From contig NZ_JBIPKH010000016.1 in assembly GCF_044068625.1 (NCBI RefSeq), positions 10,736-74,735 of the forward strand: a stretch of 64,000 bases of DNA. The letters run 5' to 3'. The notes beneath the pieces were generated by a model. That model did not search any database. It was not told the DNA's origin and worked only from the letters and a program-made list of their open reading frames with translations. This DNA comes from Desulfurivibrio sp044068625 (GTDB lineage: Bacteria > Desulfobacterota > Desulfobulbia > Desulfobulbales > Desulfurivibrionaceae). Made by a program: the position numbers and the translations under genes. Positions 9,925 to 18,173 of this stretch are shown piece by piece (the stretch's first letter is position 1; each line of letters starts with the position of its first letter).

Positions 9925-10548
9925 TCAAGAATTTTCGATTATTTTCTCAATTTTTTCCAGTTGCCGGCAGGTTGCTTCCCAGGGACCGGAGTTATCGATC
10001 AGGAGATCGGCCCGCGCGGCCTTTTCCCTCAAGGGCATCTGGGCCGCCACCGCCGCCCTGGCCTCGGCCAGGCTCACCCCGTCGCGCTGGAGCAAACGGG
10101 CCAGACAGACCTCTTCCGGGGCCCAAACCACAATTACCCGGGAAAAATCATCGGCCCAGCCGGCCTCATAGAGCAGGGGCACCTCCACCAGGATCCGCTC
10201 CCGGCCCCCCGGATTCAACCGGGCGACCTCGGCCAGCATCGCTTCCCGGATCAAGGGGTGGAGCAGCTGATCGATCTCCGCCCGCAAGGAGGGATCGGCA
10301 AAAATGGCCCGCCGCAGCCGGGAGCGATCCAGGGTTGCAGCGGCCCCCCAGAAACGAGAGCCGTAACGGCCCTCCAGGGCCAGCCATCCGGCCTGGCCGG
10401 GCCGCAACAGCTCCCGGGCCAACTGATCGACATCGATGGTCGCCAAACCGTGGGCCTGGGCCAGCCGACGGGTCACCCGGCTTTTGCCCGAGGCGATCCC
10501 GCCGGTGATTGCCACCAAGTGCCGCCGCCACCGGGAAGGTTTTTTCAT
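9925..10548 (-). CDS. coaE: Dephospho-CoA kinase
   Basis: A 207-residue kinase for the last step of coenzyme A synthesis. The P-loop GGIASGKS is near the N-terminus and the CoA-site region DVDQLARELL follows. The ATG at 10548 overlaps the upstream pseudouridine synthase stop (ATGA), which fixes the start over longer alternatives. Confidence 0.94.
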   Translation of the reverse strand: MKKPSRWRRHLVAITGGIASGKSRVTRRLAQAHGLATIDVDQLARELLRPGQAGWLALEGRYGSRFWGAAATLDRSRLRRAIFADPSLRAEIDQLLHPLIREAMLAEVARLNPGGRERILVEVPLLYEAGWADDFSRVIVVWAPEEVCLARLLQRDGVSLAEARAAVAAQMPLREKAARADLLIDNSGPWEATCRQLEKIEKIIENS

Positions 10549-11561
10549 CGGGACTGCCCCGTAAGATGGGGGCCGCCGGGGCGGGTGGCGGCTCGCAAAC
10601 TGCTTAACACCGCCTCCAGATCGGGGCACAGCGGGGCGTTAAACTCCAATCTTTCGCCGCTGCGGGGGTGATTGAAGGCCAGGCGCAAGGCGTGCAGCCA
10701 TTGCCGGTTTATCCCGAAACGGCGATCCCGGTCACCACCCTTGCCATAAAGAGGGTCTCCGGCCACCGGGTGGCCCAGGGCCGCCATATGGACCCTGATC
10801 TGGTGGGTTCGCCCGGTTTCCAAATTCAACTCCACCAGGGTATAGCCGGCGGGAAACCGCTCCAACACCCGCCAGCCGGTCGCGGCCGCCCTGCCCCCCT
10901 CGGGCCGCACCGCCATCTTCTTGCGCCGCACCGGATGACGGCCAATGGGAAGATCAACTCGACCCTGTTCGCCCCTCATTACCCCGGTCAACAAAGCCCA
11001 GTATTTTTTGGCCACCGCCTGGCTTTTAAATTGGCGTATCAGTTCCCGATGGGCGCGATCATTTTTGGCCACCACCAGGCAGCCCGAGGTGTCCTTGTCC
11101 AAGCGATGGACAATTCCGGGGCGCAATTCGCCGCTGATCCCGGAAAGGTCACGGCAGTGATGGAGCAGGCCATGGACCAGGGTTCCCTGCCAGTGCCCCC
11201 CGGCGGGATGGACCACCACCCCCGGCGGCTTGGCCAGGACCAGAATATCTTCATCTTCGTGGAGGATGGCGAAAGGGACCTCCTCGGCGACCAACTCCAC
11301 CGGGGCCGGCGGCGGCACCCGTACCTTTACCCGATCCCCCACCTTGAGCAAAGTCCCGGCCTTGGGTGAGGTGCTCGGAAAACCGGCGGCACCGGCCGCC
11401 GGAGAGCAGAGCTCCACCAATCCCTGACGGATCAGGGCCTGCAGGCGGGAACGGGTCAACTCCTGGCCGGCCAAAGACTCGGCCAGAAAAAGATCCAGGC
11501 GCCTTCCCGCCGCCGGCGGCGGCACCACAAATTCAAATGATGGAAATTCTTTCGAGGTCAC
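10545..11561 (-). CDS. rluD: RluD-family 23S rRNA pseudouridine synthase
   Basis: About 338 residues: an N-terminal S4 RNA-binding domain (RRLDLFLAE...RSRLQALIRQG) and a catalytic domain with the family motif HRLDKDTSGCLVVAKND containing the nucleophilic Asp. It isomerises uridines in rRNA; which positions is uncertain, so the symbol is tentative. No ATG suits the N-terminus: GTG at 11561 gives a typical length, while an in-frame TTG at 11591 is the alternative. Neither has a strong ribosome site. Translationally coupled to coaE. Confidence 0.88.
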   Translation of the reverse strand: MTSKEFPSFEFVVPPPAAGRRLDLFLAESLAGQELTRSRLQALIRQGLVELCSPAAGAAGFPSTSPKAGTLLKVGDRVKVRVPPPAPVELVAEEVPFAILHEDEDILVLAKPPGVVVHPAGGHWQGTLVHGLLHHCRDLSGISGELRPGIVHRLDKDTSGCLVVAKNDRAHRELIRQFKSQAVAKKYWALLTGVMRGEQGRVDLPIGRHPVRRKKMAVRPEGGRAAATGWRVLERFPAGYTLVELNLETGRTHQIRVHMAALGHPVAGDPLYGKGGDRDRRFGINRQWLHALRLAFNHPRSGERLEFNAPLCPDLEAVLSSLRAATRPGGPHLTGQSR

Positions 11562-11592
11562 ATGCAGAGGGGGCCGACACCACCATGACAAA

Positions 11593-12090
11593 TCAGGAAA
11601 AGATCCGGTCGATGCTGGCCGCCACCTGCTCTTCCTGGGTCTCTTTGGCCAGGGCGATCTCCTTGATCAGCAAGCTCTTGGCGGTATCCACCATTTTGCG
11701 CTCACCAAAGGAAAGCTCCTTGTCCTCACGCAACAGGAGCAGGTCGCGGAGTACCGCGGCAATCTCAAAAACCGAACCGGTTTTAATCTTGCCCATATAT
11801 TCGCGGTAGCGCTGGTTCCACGGCTGGGATTCCGGCTCCATGCCGCGTTCATTGAGAATATCAAAAACCTTTTTCACATCCCCGGCGGAGATGATGTTGC
11901 GCAGGCCCACCGTCTTGCAGCTCTTGGTGGGAATCATCACGGTCATGTTGGAATCGACAATCCGCATCACATAAAAGGACTGTTCCAGCTCCCCGATGCA
12001 CCTCGACTCAATAGACTCGATCTTGCCGACCCCATGGGCCGGGTAAACCGCCATATCACCAACACGAAACACACCCAAAGCCATACTCAT
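11593..12090 (-). CDS. CarD/CdnL-family transcription regulator
   Basis: A 165-residue protein with an N-terminal RNA polymerase-interacting Tudor-like domain (FRVGDMAVYPAHGVGKIESI) and a C-terminal helical DNA-binding domain (WNQRYREYMGKIKTG onward). CarD/CdnL proteins bind the RNAP beta subunit and stabilise open complexes at rRNA and housekeeping promoters. The start is the ATG after GTGAGG; nearby alternatives differ by only a few residues. A strong promoter precedes it. Confidence 0.92.
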   Translation of the reverse strand: MSMALGVFRVGDMAVYPAHGVGKIESIESRCIGELEQSFYVMRIVDSNMTVMIPTKSCKTVGLRNIISAGDVKKVFDILNERGMEPESQPWNQRYREYMGKIKTGSVFEIAAVLRDLLLLREDKELSFGERKMVDTAKSLLIKEIALAKETQEEQVAASIDRIFS

Positions 12091-12167
12091 GATCCTCACC
12101 CCCCCAAACCAGTAATCCTGTTTGCCGACTGGGCATAATCTCCCCGTCCCGGAAAAAAGGAAAACCG

Positions 12168-12196
12168 ATTATAACACGTAAGACGGGAATTATCAA
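12168..12196 (-). promoter_or_regulatory. Sigma-70 promoter of the carD operon
   Basis: Minus strand TTGATA, exactly 17 bases, then TATAAT; start of transcription about 70 bases before carD. Likely drives carD, rluD-like and coaE. Confidence 0.75.
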
Positions 12197-12240
12197 ATCT
12201 GAGTTAAGGAGGGAATGACGGAGGGGGAGAGCGACCGGTC

Positions 12241-12834
12241 CTAAAGGCCTTCTTCGCTGGGCCAAGCGGGGGAGGCGTTGATCAGGTTCATCGCCGCTTT
12301 TTCATCACGCTGCAGCAAAAGCTGCACCCCCTCCGCCAGAAAAACAAAGAGCCGCTCCAGGCGATCCCGCTCGGAGGGAGCAAAAGGGGCGAGAACATAG
12401 CCGGCGGCGGGCAGTTCGCCCCGGGGTCTGCCCACTCCGATTCGGAAGCGAACAAAATCACGGCTGCCCAGATGTTCCATCAAGGAGCGAATACCATTAT
12501 GCCCCCCGGCTCCCCGCCCTTGGGCCACCCGGCAACTGCCAAAGGGCAGATCCAGCTCATCGTGAAAAACCACCAGTCGGGAGGGCTCCAACCGGTAAAA
12601 ATTGGCGATCCGGGCTGCGGCCAGACCGCTGCGATTCATGAAGGTCAGGGGTTTGGCCAGCAAAACCTGCTGGCCCCAGAGCTCCCCCTTACCCACCCCG
12701 GCCTCCCATTTTCCCTCCCTTTTCCAAGAGATGCCATGGCGGCTGGCCAGGAAATCAAGGAAGAGAAAACCGACGTTATGGCGGGTATGGTGGTACTCGG
12801 GGCCGGGATTACCCAGCCCCAGTAAAAGCCGCAT
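12241..12834 (-). CDS. pth: Peptidyl-tRNA hydrolase
   Basis: A 197-residue enzyme recycling peptidyl-tRNA. GLGNPGPEYHHTRHNVGF contains the conserved Asn and the catalytic His; FHDELDLPFG and GGHNGIRS are the other family motifs. It follows rplY by 5 bases, a widespread pairing. Confidence 0.97.
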   Translation of the reverse strand: MRLLLGLGNPGPEYHHTRHNVGFLFLDFLASRHGISWKREGKWEAGVGKGELWGQQVLLAKPLTFMNRSGLAAARIANFYRLEPSRLVVFHDELDLPFGSCRVAQGRGAGGHNGIRSLMEHLGSRDFVRFRIGVGRPRGELPAAGYVLAPFAPSERDRLERLFVFLAEGVQLLLQRDEKAAMNLINASPAWPSEEGL

Positions 12835-12839
12835 CCTGG

Positions 12840-13412
12840 TTACTCGATGCCGCCCACCACGGCCACACAGACCGCGTCGCTCTTGCCGACCAGTTCAACC
12901 CCGGCGGGCAAAGGCAGCTCGCCGCAGGTCAGTTTGGAGTTGGGCCCCAGGGGAGCCACATCGACCTCAACGAAGTCGGGGATATCCAGCGCCTTGCCCT
13001 TGAGGGAAACCTTCTCCATGGAGGTCTCCAGTTCACCACCCATCTCCACCCCCTTGGCCTTGCCCTTGTAGCGCAAGGGAACCTGAAAAACCAGCGGTTC
13101 ATCCAGGGAGATCTCATAAAAATCGGCATGGAGGACGTTGTCGACGATGGGGTCGGTCTGAATCTCCCGGGTTACCACGTGATAAACGGTGCTGGAACCG
13201 CCGTCGACCACCTCCAGGTTGATCACCGAATTACGGCGATGGACCGAAAAGAGGGCCTTGGTGAAGGCATGGGTATCCAGGCTCAAGGCCTGGGGGGTCT
13301 GCTGCCTGGGGCCGTAAAGCACCGCCGGGGTCCGTCCGGCCCGGCGCAGGCTGCGGGACGCGCCCTTGCCATAATGGTCACGCTTCTCCGCCGCGATATC
13401 AACTTGCAACAT
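12840..13412 (-). CDS. rplY: 50S ribosomal protein L25 (CTC form)
   Basis: A 190-residue L25/Ctc protein: N-terminal 5S rRNA-binding domain (RRAGRTPAVLYGP, then a beta-barrel) plus the C-terminal TL5/Ctc extension (EVDVAPLGPNSKL...). Longer than E. coli L25 but normal for the CTC form. Lies between prs and pth. Confidence 0.95.
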   Translation of the reverse strand: MLQVDIAAEKRDHYGKGASRSLRRAGRTPAVLYGPRQQTPQALSLDTHAFTKALFSVHRRNSVINLEVVDGGSSTVYHVVTREIQTDPIVDNVLHADFYEISLDEPLVFQVPLRYKGKAKGVEMGGELETSMEKVSLKGKALDIPDFVEVDVAPLGPNSKLTCGELPLPAGVELVGKSDAVCVAVVGGIE

Positions 13413-13504
13413 GGTGTTCCTCCTCGCAATACTTTAAGTCAGCCCTTTAATCTGATCTGCCGGCAATCGCGCCGGCATAGTGAAATTTCCGTTAAAAACG
13501 CAAC

Positions 13505-14452
13505 CTATACAAACAGCGAACTTACCGAATCCTCGGAATGGATGCGGCGGATCGCCTCCGCCAGCAACTTATTAACCGAAAGCACTTTGATTTTGGCGCA
13601 TTCCCGCGCGGCCCCCCGCAGGGGGATACTGTCGGTGACCACCAGGTTCTTGATCCGGGATTTTTCCAGACGCTCAATGGCCGGACCGGAGAGAACCCCG
13701 TGGGAGCAACAGGCGATCACCTCGGTGGCCCCGGAATCGATCAGGACGTTGGCCGCCGAGCAGAGGGTACCGGCGGTATCCACCATATCATCGAGCAACA
13801 CGGCAACCTTGCCCTTCACGTCGCCGATCACGCTCATCGCCTCACACTCGTTGGCCCGCTCCCGCCGCTTATCGACGATGGCCAGGGAGGCGTTAAGCCG
13901 CTTGGCAAAAGCCCGGGTCCGCTCCACTCCCCCGGCGTCGGGTGAGACCATCACCACCTGCGAGACATCAACGTGATGGGTGAGATAATCCAACAGCACC
14001 GGGGCGGCAAACAGGTTATCCACCGGAATGTTGAAAAACCCCTGAATCTGACCGGCGTGGAGATCCATGGTCAGCACCCGGCGCACCCCCACCACCATCA
14101 GCATCTCGGCCACCACCTTGGCGGTGATCGGCACCCGGGGGGCCACCTTGCGATCCTGGCGGGCGTACCCGTAATAGGGCAGCACCGCCGTGATCCGCCG
14201 GGCGGAAGCCCGCCGCAGGGCATCGACAATGATCATCAGCTCCATCAGGTGGTCGTTGACCGGCGGGCAGGTGGGCTGGATCACAAACACATCCCGCCCC
14301 CGGACATTCTCGCCGATTTCGACAAATATCTCCCCATCACTGAACCGCCGAACTTCCGCCTTGGAAAGGGGAGTGTTCAGGTAGGCACAAATGCTCTCGG
14401 CCAGGGCCGGGTTGGCGTTGCCGGCAAAAATCTTCATCTCGTTGACAGCCAA
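13505..14452 (-). CDS. prs: Ribose-phosphate pyrophosphokinase
   Basis: A 315-residue enzyme making PRPP for nucleotide, His and Trp synthesis. Motifs: FAGNANPALAESIC at the N-terminus, YYGYARQDRK (ATP site), and the PRPP-binding segment VLLDDMVDTAGTLC. The start is read as TTG because AGGAG lies 7 bases upstream; the in-frame ATG five codons later has no good ribosome site. Part of ispE, tRNA-Gln, prs, rplY, pth. Confidence 0.95.
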   Translation of the reverse strand: MAVNEMKIFAGNANPALAESICAYLNTPLSKAEVRRFSDGEIFVEIGENVRGRDVFVIQPTCPPVNDHLMELMIIVDALRRASARRITAVLPYYGYARQDRKVAPRVPITAKVVAEMLMVVGVRRVLTMDLHAGQIQGFFNIPVDNLFAAPVLLDYLTHHVDVSQVVMVSPDAGGVERTRAFAKRLNASLAIVDKRRERANECEAMSVIGDVKGKVAVLLDDMVDTAGTLCSAANVLIDSGATEVIACCSHGVLSGPAIERLEKSRIKNLVVTDSIPLRGAARECAKIKVLSVNKLLAEAIRRIHSEDSVSSLFV

Positions 14453-14511
14453 GGATCCTCTCCTTTTCGGATAAGAGGCCACCCGCACCCGGCTGGCCTG
14501 CAGCTAAAAAA

Positions 14512-14586
14512 TGGCTGGGGCGGCAGGATTCGAACCTGCGAATGCAAGAGTCAAAGTCTTGTGTCTTACCGCTTGACGACGCCCCA
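14512..14586 (-). tRNA. tRNA-Gln (UUG)
   Basis: A 75-base tRNA with acceptor stem TGGGGCG / CGCCCCA, discriminator G and an encoded CCA. The anticodon loop is CTTTGAC on a CAAGA / TCTTG stem, giving anticodon TTG, which reads CAA. The T arm GGTTCGAATCC is canonical. It sits between ispE and prs and is probably processed from their transcript. Confidence 0.97.
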
Positions 14587-14635
14587 TTTTACAGTCGCTC
14601 GACGGCCCAGCACGGCCGAACTGGGATGCTGCCTT

Positions 14636-15529
14636 TTATTCAACCCCCGCAGGGGGCAAGGGTTCAGTATTACACACCAGCGGATAACGGCCCCGCATGG
14701 CGGCCTCACAGGCGGCGGCCGCCTCACCTTGGCTGAAAGTGCCGAAAACCGTGGGGCCGCTGCCGGCCATCAAGGCCGCGTCGGCGCCGGCAGCCAGCAG
14801 CTCGGCCTTGATCTCGGCCAACTGGGGGTAACGGGTGATGGTCACCCTCTCCAGATCATTCACCAGGGAGCCCCACCCCTCCTCACCGGCCGTTAAAGAG
14901 CCGGTTAAATTAAAGGGATCGGCCTGTTTTGTCAATGGAAAGTTGGCGGACTCGTAAACCCACTTGGTGGAGACGGCGAAACCGGGGTTGACCAGCAGCA
15001 GTCGGGCGATCCCCGGCGGGATCGAAGCCGGGCTCAGAATCTCGCCGATTCCCCGGGCCCAGGCCGCCGGCGCTTGCTGCAGAAAAAAGGGCACATCGGC
15101 TCCCAGGGAGCGGGCCAGCTCCGCCAGGGTTGCCGAGGTCAGGGCGGCGGGATAAAGTTGATCAAGACCGCGAAGAACGGCGGCGGCGTCACTGCTGCCC
15201 CCACCCAGACCCGCCGCCACGGGAATCCGCTTATGGAGGGTGATCTTGAGGGCCGGCTCCAGAGCGGCAGCCTCATAAAAGCGGGCCGCCGCCCGATAAA
15301 CCAGGTTGTCGCCATCCTCCGGCAGATCACTGCCGGGGCAATGCAGCCAGAGCCCCGGTCCAGAGACAGGGGCCAGGGTGAGCCGGTCGCCAAAGGCCAG
15401 CTTCAGCATCAACGACTCAAGCTGGTGGTAACCGTCGGGGCGCCGACCCAGGATGCGCAGGGAAAGGTTGACCTTGGCCGGGGCGAACAGCTGGAGGGAA
15501 TCGCCGCCGTCAGCGGGTTTGCCGGACAT
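14636..15529 (-). CDS. ispE: 4-diphosphocytidyl-2-C-methyl-D-erythritol kinase
   Basis: A 297-residue GHMP kinase of the MEP isoprenoid pathway. FAPAKVNLSLRI at the N-terminus and the ATP-binding PVAAGLGGGSSDAAAVLRGL are diagnostic. ATG at 15529 is preferred; it overlaps the end of the DUF1844 gene by 20 bases. Supplies isoprenoid precursors for quinones and undecaprenyl carriers. Confidence 0.95.
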   Translation of the reverse strand: MSGKPADGGDSLQLFAPAKVNLSLRILGRRPDGYHQLESLMLKLAFGDRLTLAPVSGPGLWLHCPGSDLPEDGDNLVYRAAARFYEAAALEPALKITLHKRIPVAAGLGGGSSDAAAVLRGLDQLYPAALTSATLAELARSLGADVPFFLQQAPAAWARGIGEILSPASIPPGIARLLLVNPGFAVSTKWVYESANFPLTKQADPFNLTGSLTAGEEGWGSLVNDLERVTITRYPQLAEIKAELLAAGADAALMAGSGPTVFGTFSQGEAAAACEAAMRGRYPLVCNTEPLPPAGVE

Positions 15530-15821
15530 AGCGCATCCGTAGGTCATAAAGAATGTTTTCCAGCAGATCAGCCTCCTTGGTGGTCAGATTGCCCGCCGTC
15601 TTCTCCTGGAGCAACCGCAAGGTGTCGATGACATGCTTGGCCAGTACCAGATCCCGCTCCAGCTTGCCGCTATTGGGATCGGCCAGCTCCCCCAGATGGA
15701 GGAGGGCCGAATTGTTCAGCGAGATCACCAGGGTGGTGAAGGTCACCTCCGGCAGCACGCACTTGCCATCTTTGCGGACCCGGCCCGGCGGACAGGGCCG
15801 CTGTTCGTTGGAGTCAACCAT
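15510..15821 (-). CDS. DUF1844 domain protein
   Basis: A 103-residue protein with the DUF1844 pattern: FTTLVISLNNSALLHLGEL, then LAKHVIDTLRLLQEKTAGNL and a C-terminal ENILYDLRMRYV. The family is common in Desulfobacterota and related groups, often just before ispE; its function is unknown. The second of two adjacent ATGs has the better spacing from GGGAGG. Confidence 0.88.
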   Translation of the reverse strand: MVDSNEQRPCPPGRVRKDGKCVLPEVTFTTLVISLNNSALLHLGELADPNSGKLERDLVLAKHVIDTLRLLQEKTAGNLTTKEADLLENILYDLRMRYVRQTR

Positions 15822-15845
15822 CATCCCCCTCCCTTTGCCATGGGA

Positions 15846-17432
15846 CTAGGGCAGATCCAGTACCATGGCGTCGTTGATATTATCCAGCGCCCGCACCTGC
15901 TCCAGCAGCTCCCTGGCAACCAGGTTGTCGGTGTTGAGCAGAATGATATTGCGGCCCGAGTCCTGTTCGCGTCCCACGGTCATCCGGGCGATGTTGATCC
16001 CGGCATTGCCGATGGCGGTGGCCAGGCGCCCGATCACCCCGGGCACATCGTTGTTGTAAACCAGCAGCATCGGGCCCTTGGGCAGAGCCTCCAGCCGGAA
16101 GGTGTTGAAACGCACCAGCCGCGGTTCCTTTTTGCCGAACACTGTCCCGGCCAGGACGTTCTCACCCTGGTCGGTCCGAACCTTCACCGACATCAGATTG
16201 AGGAAGTCATCGGAACGCTCGGTTTTGGATTCCACCACCCTGATCCCCCGCTCCTTGGCAATCAGCGGCGCGTTGACATAGTTGACCGCCTCCTTGAGGA
16301 TGGGAGAGAACAGACCCTTGAGGAAGGCCACGGTGATGGAGGTGGTGGTCTGCTCGGCCAGATCACCGCAATACTCGATATTGATCTCTTCCACCCCGCC
16401 TTTGGCGATCTGCATGTGGAGGGCGCCCATCATCTCGGCCAGGGTGACATAGGGGCCGACATGGGCCAGCACCTCGGCACTGACCGAAGGTACGTTGATC
16501 GCGTTGACCACGGTGCCGTTGAGCAGGTAATCGGCCACCTGTTCGGCGATGGCCACCGCCACGTTCTCCTGGGCTTCGGCGGTGGAGGCGCCCAGGTGGG
16601 GGGTGCAGATGAAATTATCCAGCCCCAGCAGGGGGCAGTTTTCATGGTTGGTGGGCTCGACTTCGAAAACGTCCAGGGCGGCCCCGCGGATGGTTCCGTT
16701 TTTCAGGGCCTCATAGAGGGCCTTTTCATCCACCACCCCGCCGCGGGCGCAATCCACCAGCATGGCATCGGGCTTCATCAGCTTGAACTGCTCGGCCCCC
16801 AGCACATGCTTGGTCTCCGGGGTCAGGGGCACGTGAACGGAGATATAGTCGGAGCGGCGGCAAAGCTCATCCAGGGAGACCAGCTCCACCCCCATTTTCT
16901 CCACGATCTCCTTGGGCATGTGGGGATCAAAGGCGATAACCTTCATCCGCAATCCCTGGGCTCGCTCGGCAAAAATCCGGCCGATCCGACCGATCCCCAC
17001 CACCCCCACGGTTTTACCAGTCACCTCACGGCCTTGAAACTTCTTCTTTTCCCACTTGCCATCCTTCATGGAGGCGGTGGCCTGGGGGACATTGCGGGTC
17101 AGGGACATCATCATGGCCACGGCGTGTTCGGCGGCGGTGGTGGCGTTGCCGTCCGGGGCGTTCATCACCACAATCCCTTTCTGGCTGGCGGCGGGGATAT
17201 CAACGTTATCGAGACCGATGCCGGCCCGGCCCACTACCCGCAGCTTTTCCGCTGCCTGAATGATCTCGGCGGTCACCCTGGTGGCACTGCGAATCACCAG
17301 GCCGTCATAGGCGGGGATCACTTGGGCCAACTCCTCCGGACTCAAACCGGTGCGAACATCAACCTCCAGTCCGGCGTCCCGCAGAATTTTCTCCCCCACC
17401 GGCGCCAGGTTGTCACTGATCAGTACTTTCAT
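15846..17432 (-). CDS. serA: D-3-phosphoglycerate dehydrogenase
   Basis: A 528-residue enzyme of the long SerA type, the first step of serine synthesis. N-terminal MKVLISDNLAPVGEKIL; NAD-binding GVVGIGRIGR; catalytic Arg/Glu/His region with CTPHLGASTAEAQENVA; then an allosteric substrate-binding domain and a C-terminal ACT domain (about 455-528: MLLVYNNDVPGVIGRLATAIG) that usually mediates serine feedback. Preceded by its own promoter. Confidence 0.96.
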   Translation of the reverse strand: MKVLISDNLAPVGEKILRDAGLEVDVRTGLSPEELAQVIPAYDGLVIRSATRVTAEIIQAAEKLRVVGRAGIGLDNVDIPAASQKGIVVMNAPDGNATTAAEHAVAMMMSLTRNVPQATASMKDGKWEKKKFQGREVTGKTVGVVGIGRIGRIFAERAQGLRMKVIAFDPHMPKEIVEKMGVELVSLDELCRRSDYISVHVPLTPETKHVLGAEQFKLMKPDAMLVDCARGGVVDEKALYEALKNGTIRGAALDVFEVEPTNHENCPLLGLDNFICTPHLGASTAEAQENVAVAIAEQVADYLLNGTVVNAINVPSVSAEVLAHVGPYVTLAEMMGALHMQIAKGGVEEINIEYCGDLAEQTTTSITVAFLKGLFSPILKEAVNYVNAPLIAKERGIRVVESKTERSDDFLNLMSVKVRTDQGENVLAGTVFGKKEPRLVRFNTFRLEALPKGPMLLVYNNDVPGVIGRLATAIGNAGINIARMTVGREQDSGRNIILLNTDNLVARELLEQVRALDNINDAMVLDLP

Positions 17433-17534
17433 TAAATTTTCCCCGGAAAAATTAGATAAAAAAGCGATTCAGCCGCGAAAAGGCGGGACAGCTCAACGCA
17501 ACCTTTTCTCCGCGACCTCTTAAAAAAAAGAGCG

Positions 17535-17563
17535 AGTATTATGCCATCACCCTGTTTTGTCAA
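17535..17563 (-). promoter_or_regulatory. Sigma-70 promoter of serA
   Basis: Minus strand TTGACA, 17 bases, AATACT, about 100 bases before the serA ATG and just after the stop of the upstream gene. Confidence 0.6.
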
Positions 17564-17592
17564 GGGCTAATCATCACCGGCGCCGGCCGCAC

Positions 17593-18063
17593 TCAATCCC
17601 TGAACAGGGCGGAAAAATCACTTGGTCCCTGATCATCGTCGGTTTCCGCCGCCAGCTGCCGCCGGTTCAGATCATTAAGACACTCCTGGCGCAGCCGCCG
17701 CCAGCTCTCCTGATAGAGGCGGTCCGGGAAAGTGGGTTTGGCGAAATAATCCAGCACATGGGCCTTGAGGGCGGCCAACAGCTGCTCAAGGACCTGCACC
17801 CGTTCGTGCTGATCGATGAAATTCCGGGTACGAGAGACCTGGAGCCGCAGCTGATCCCCCAGCCGTTCCAGGATGGCGGCCCGCAACTCGGGATCGGCCT
17901 CCGTCGGCTGCCCGGCCGAGAGCTGGTCGGTGACGGGGCAAAGAACCTCGCAACGCAGCTCCACCAGCCAGCGATCCCCGGCCAACGGCCGGGAAGCATC
18001 ATAAAATGAGAGCTGCAAGCCGTTGGCAAGAGCGGTCTGTTCCAGTAAAGTCATGGTATCCAT
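17593..18063 (-). CDS. Conserved hypothetical protein
   Basis: About 156 residues with no recognised domain. The N-terminal half (LEQTALANGLQLSFYDASR, then GDRWLVELRCEVLCPV) looks like a beta-rich unit and the rest is helical and charged, ending in an acidic tail (ETDDDQGPSDF). No signal peptide or membrane segment. Codon usage matches its neighbours, and a homologous arrangement beside serA or cysS would not be surprising in Desulfobulbales (recollection, unverified). GTG at 18069 is an alternative start. Confidence 0.65.
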   Translation of the reverse strand: MDTMTLLEQTALANGLQLSFYDASRPLAGDRWLVELRCEVLCPVTDQLSAGQPTEADPELRAAILERLGDQLRLQVSRTRNFIDQHERVQVLEQLLAALKAHVLDYFAKPTFPDRLYQESWRRLRQECLNDLNRRQLAAETDDDQGPSDFSALFRD

Positions 18064-18173
18064 ATTCACCAGGTTGGCTTTTCAGGGGTAAAGAGGTTAT
18101 ATATAGCACAAAACCCCCGATGGCCAAACGTTAAAAGCTGGCTCGATTAACCAAATCATAACCCGGACCGCTC

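Noticed and set aside
9794..10171. Possible gene in the rho-coaE intergenic region
   Set aside because: Most of it is antisense to coaE; the free part lacks a ribosome site and codon bias.
15633..17435. 600-codon open frame opposite serA
   Set aside because: Pure antisense of serA, with low-complexity Gly/His/Gln composition and no motif.
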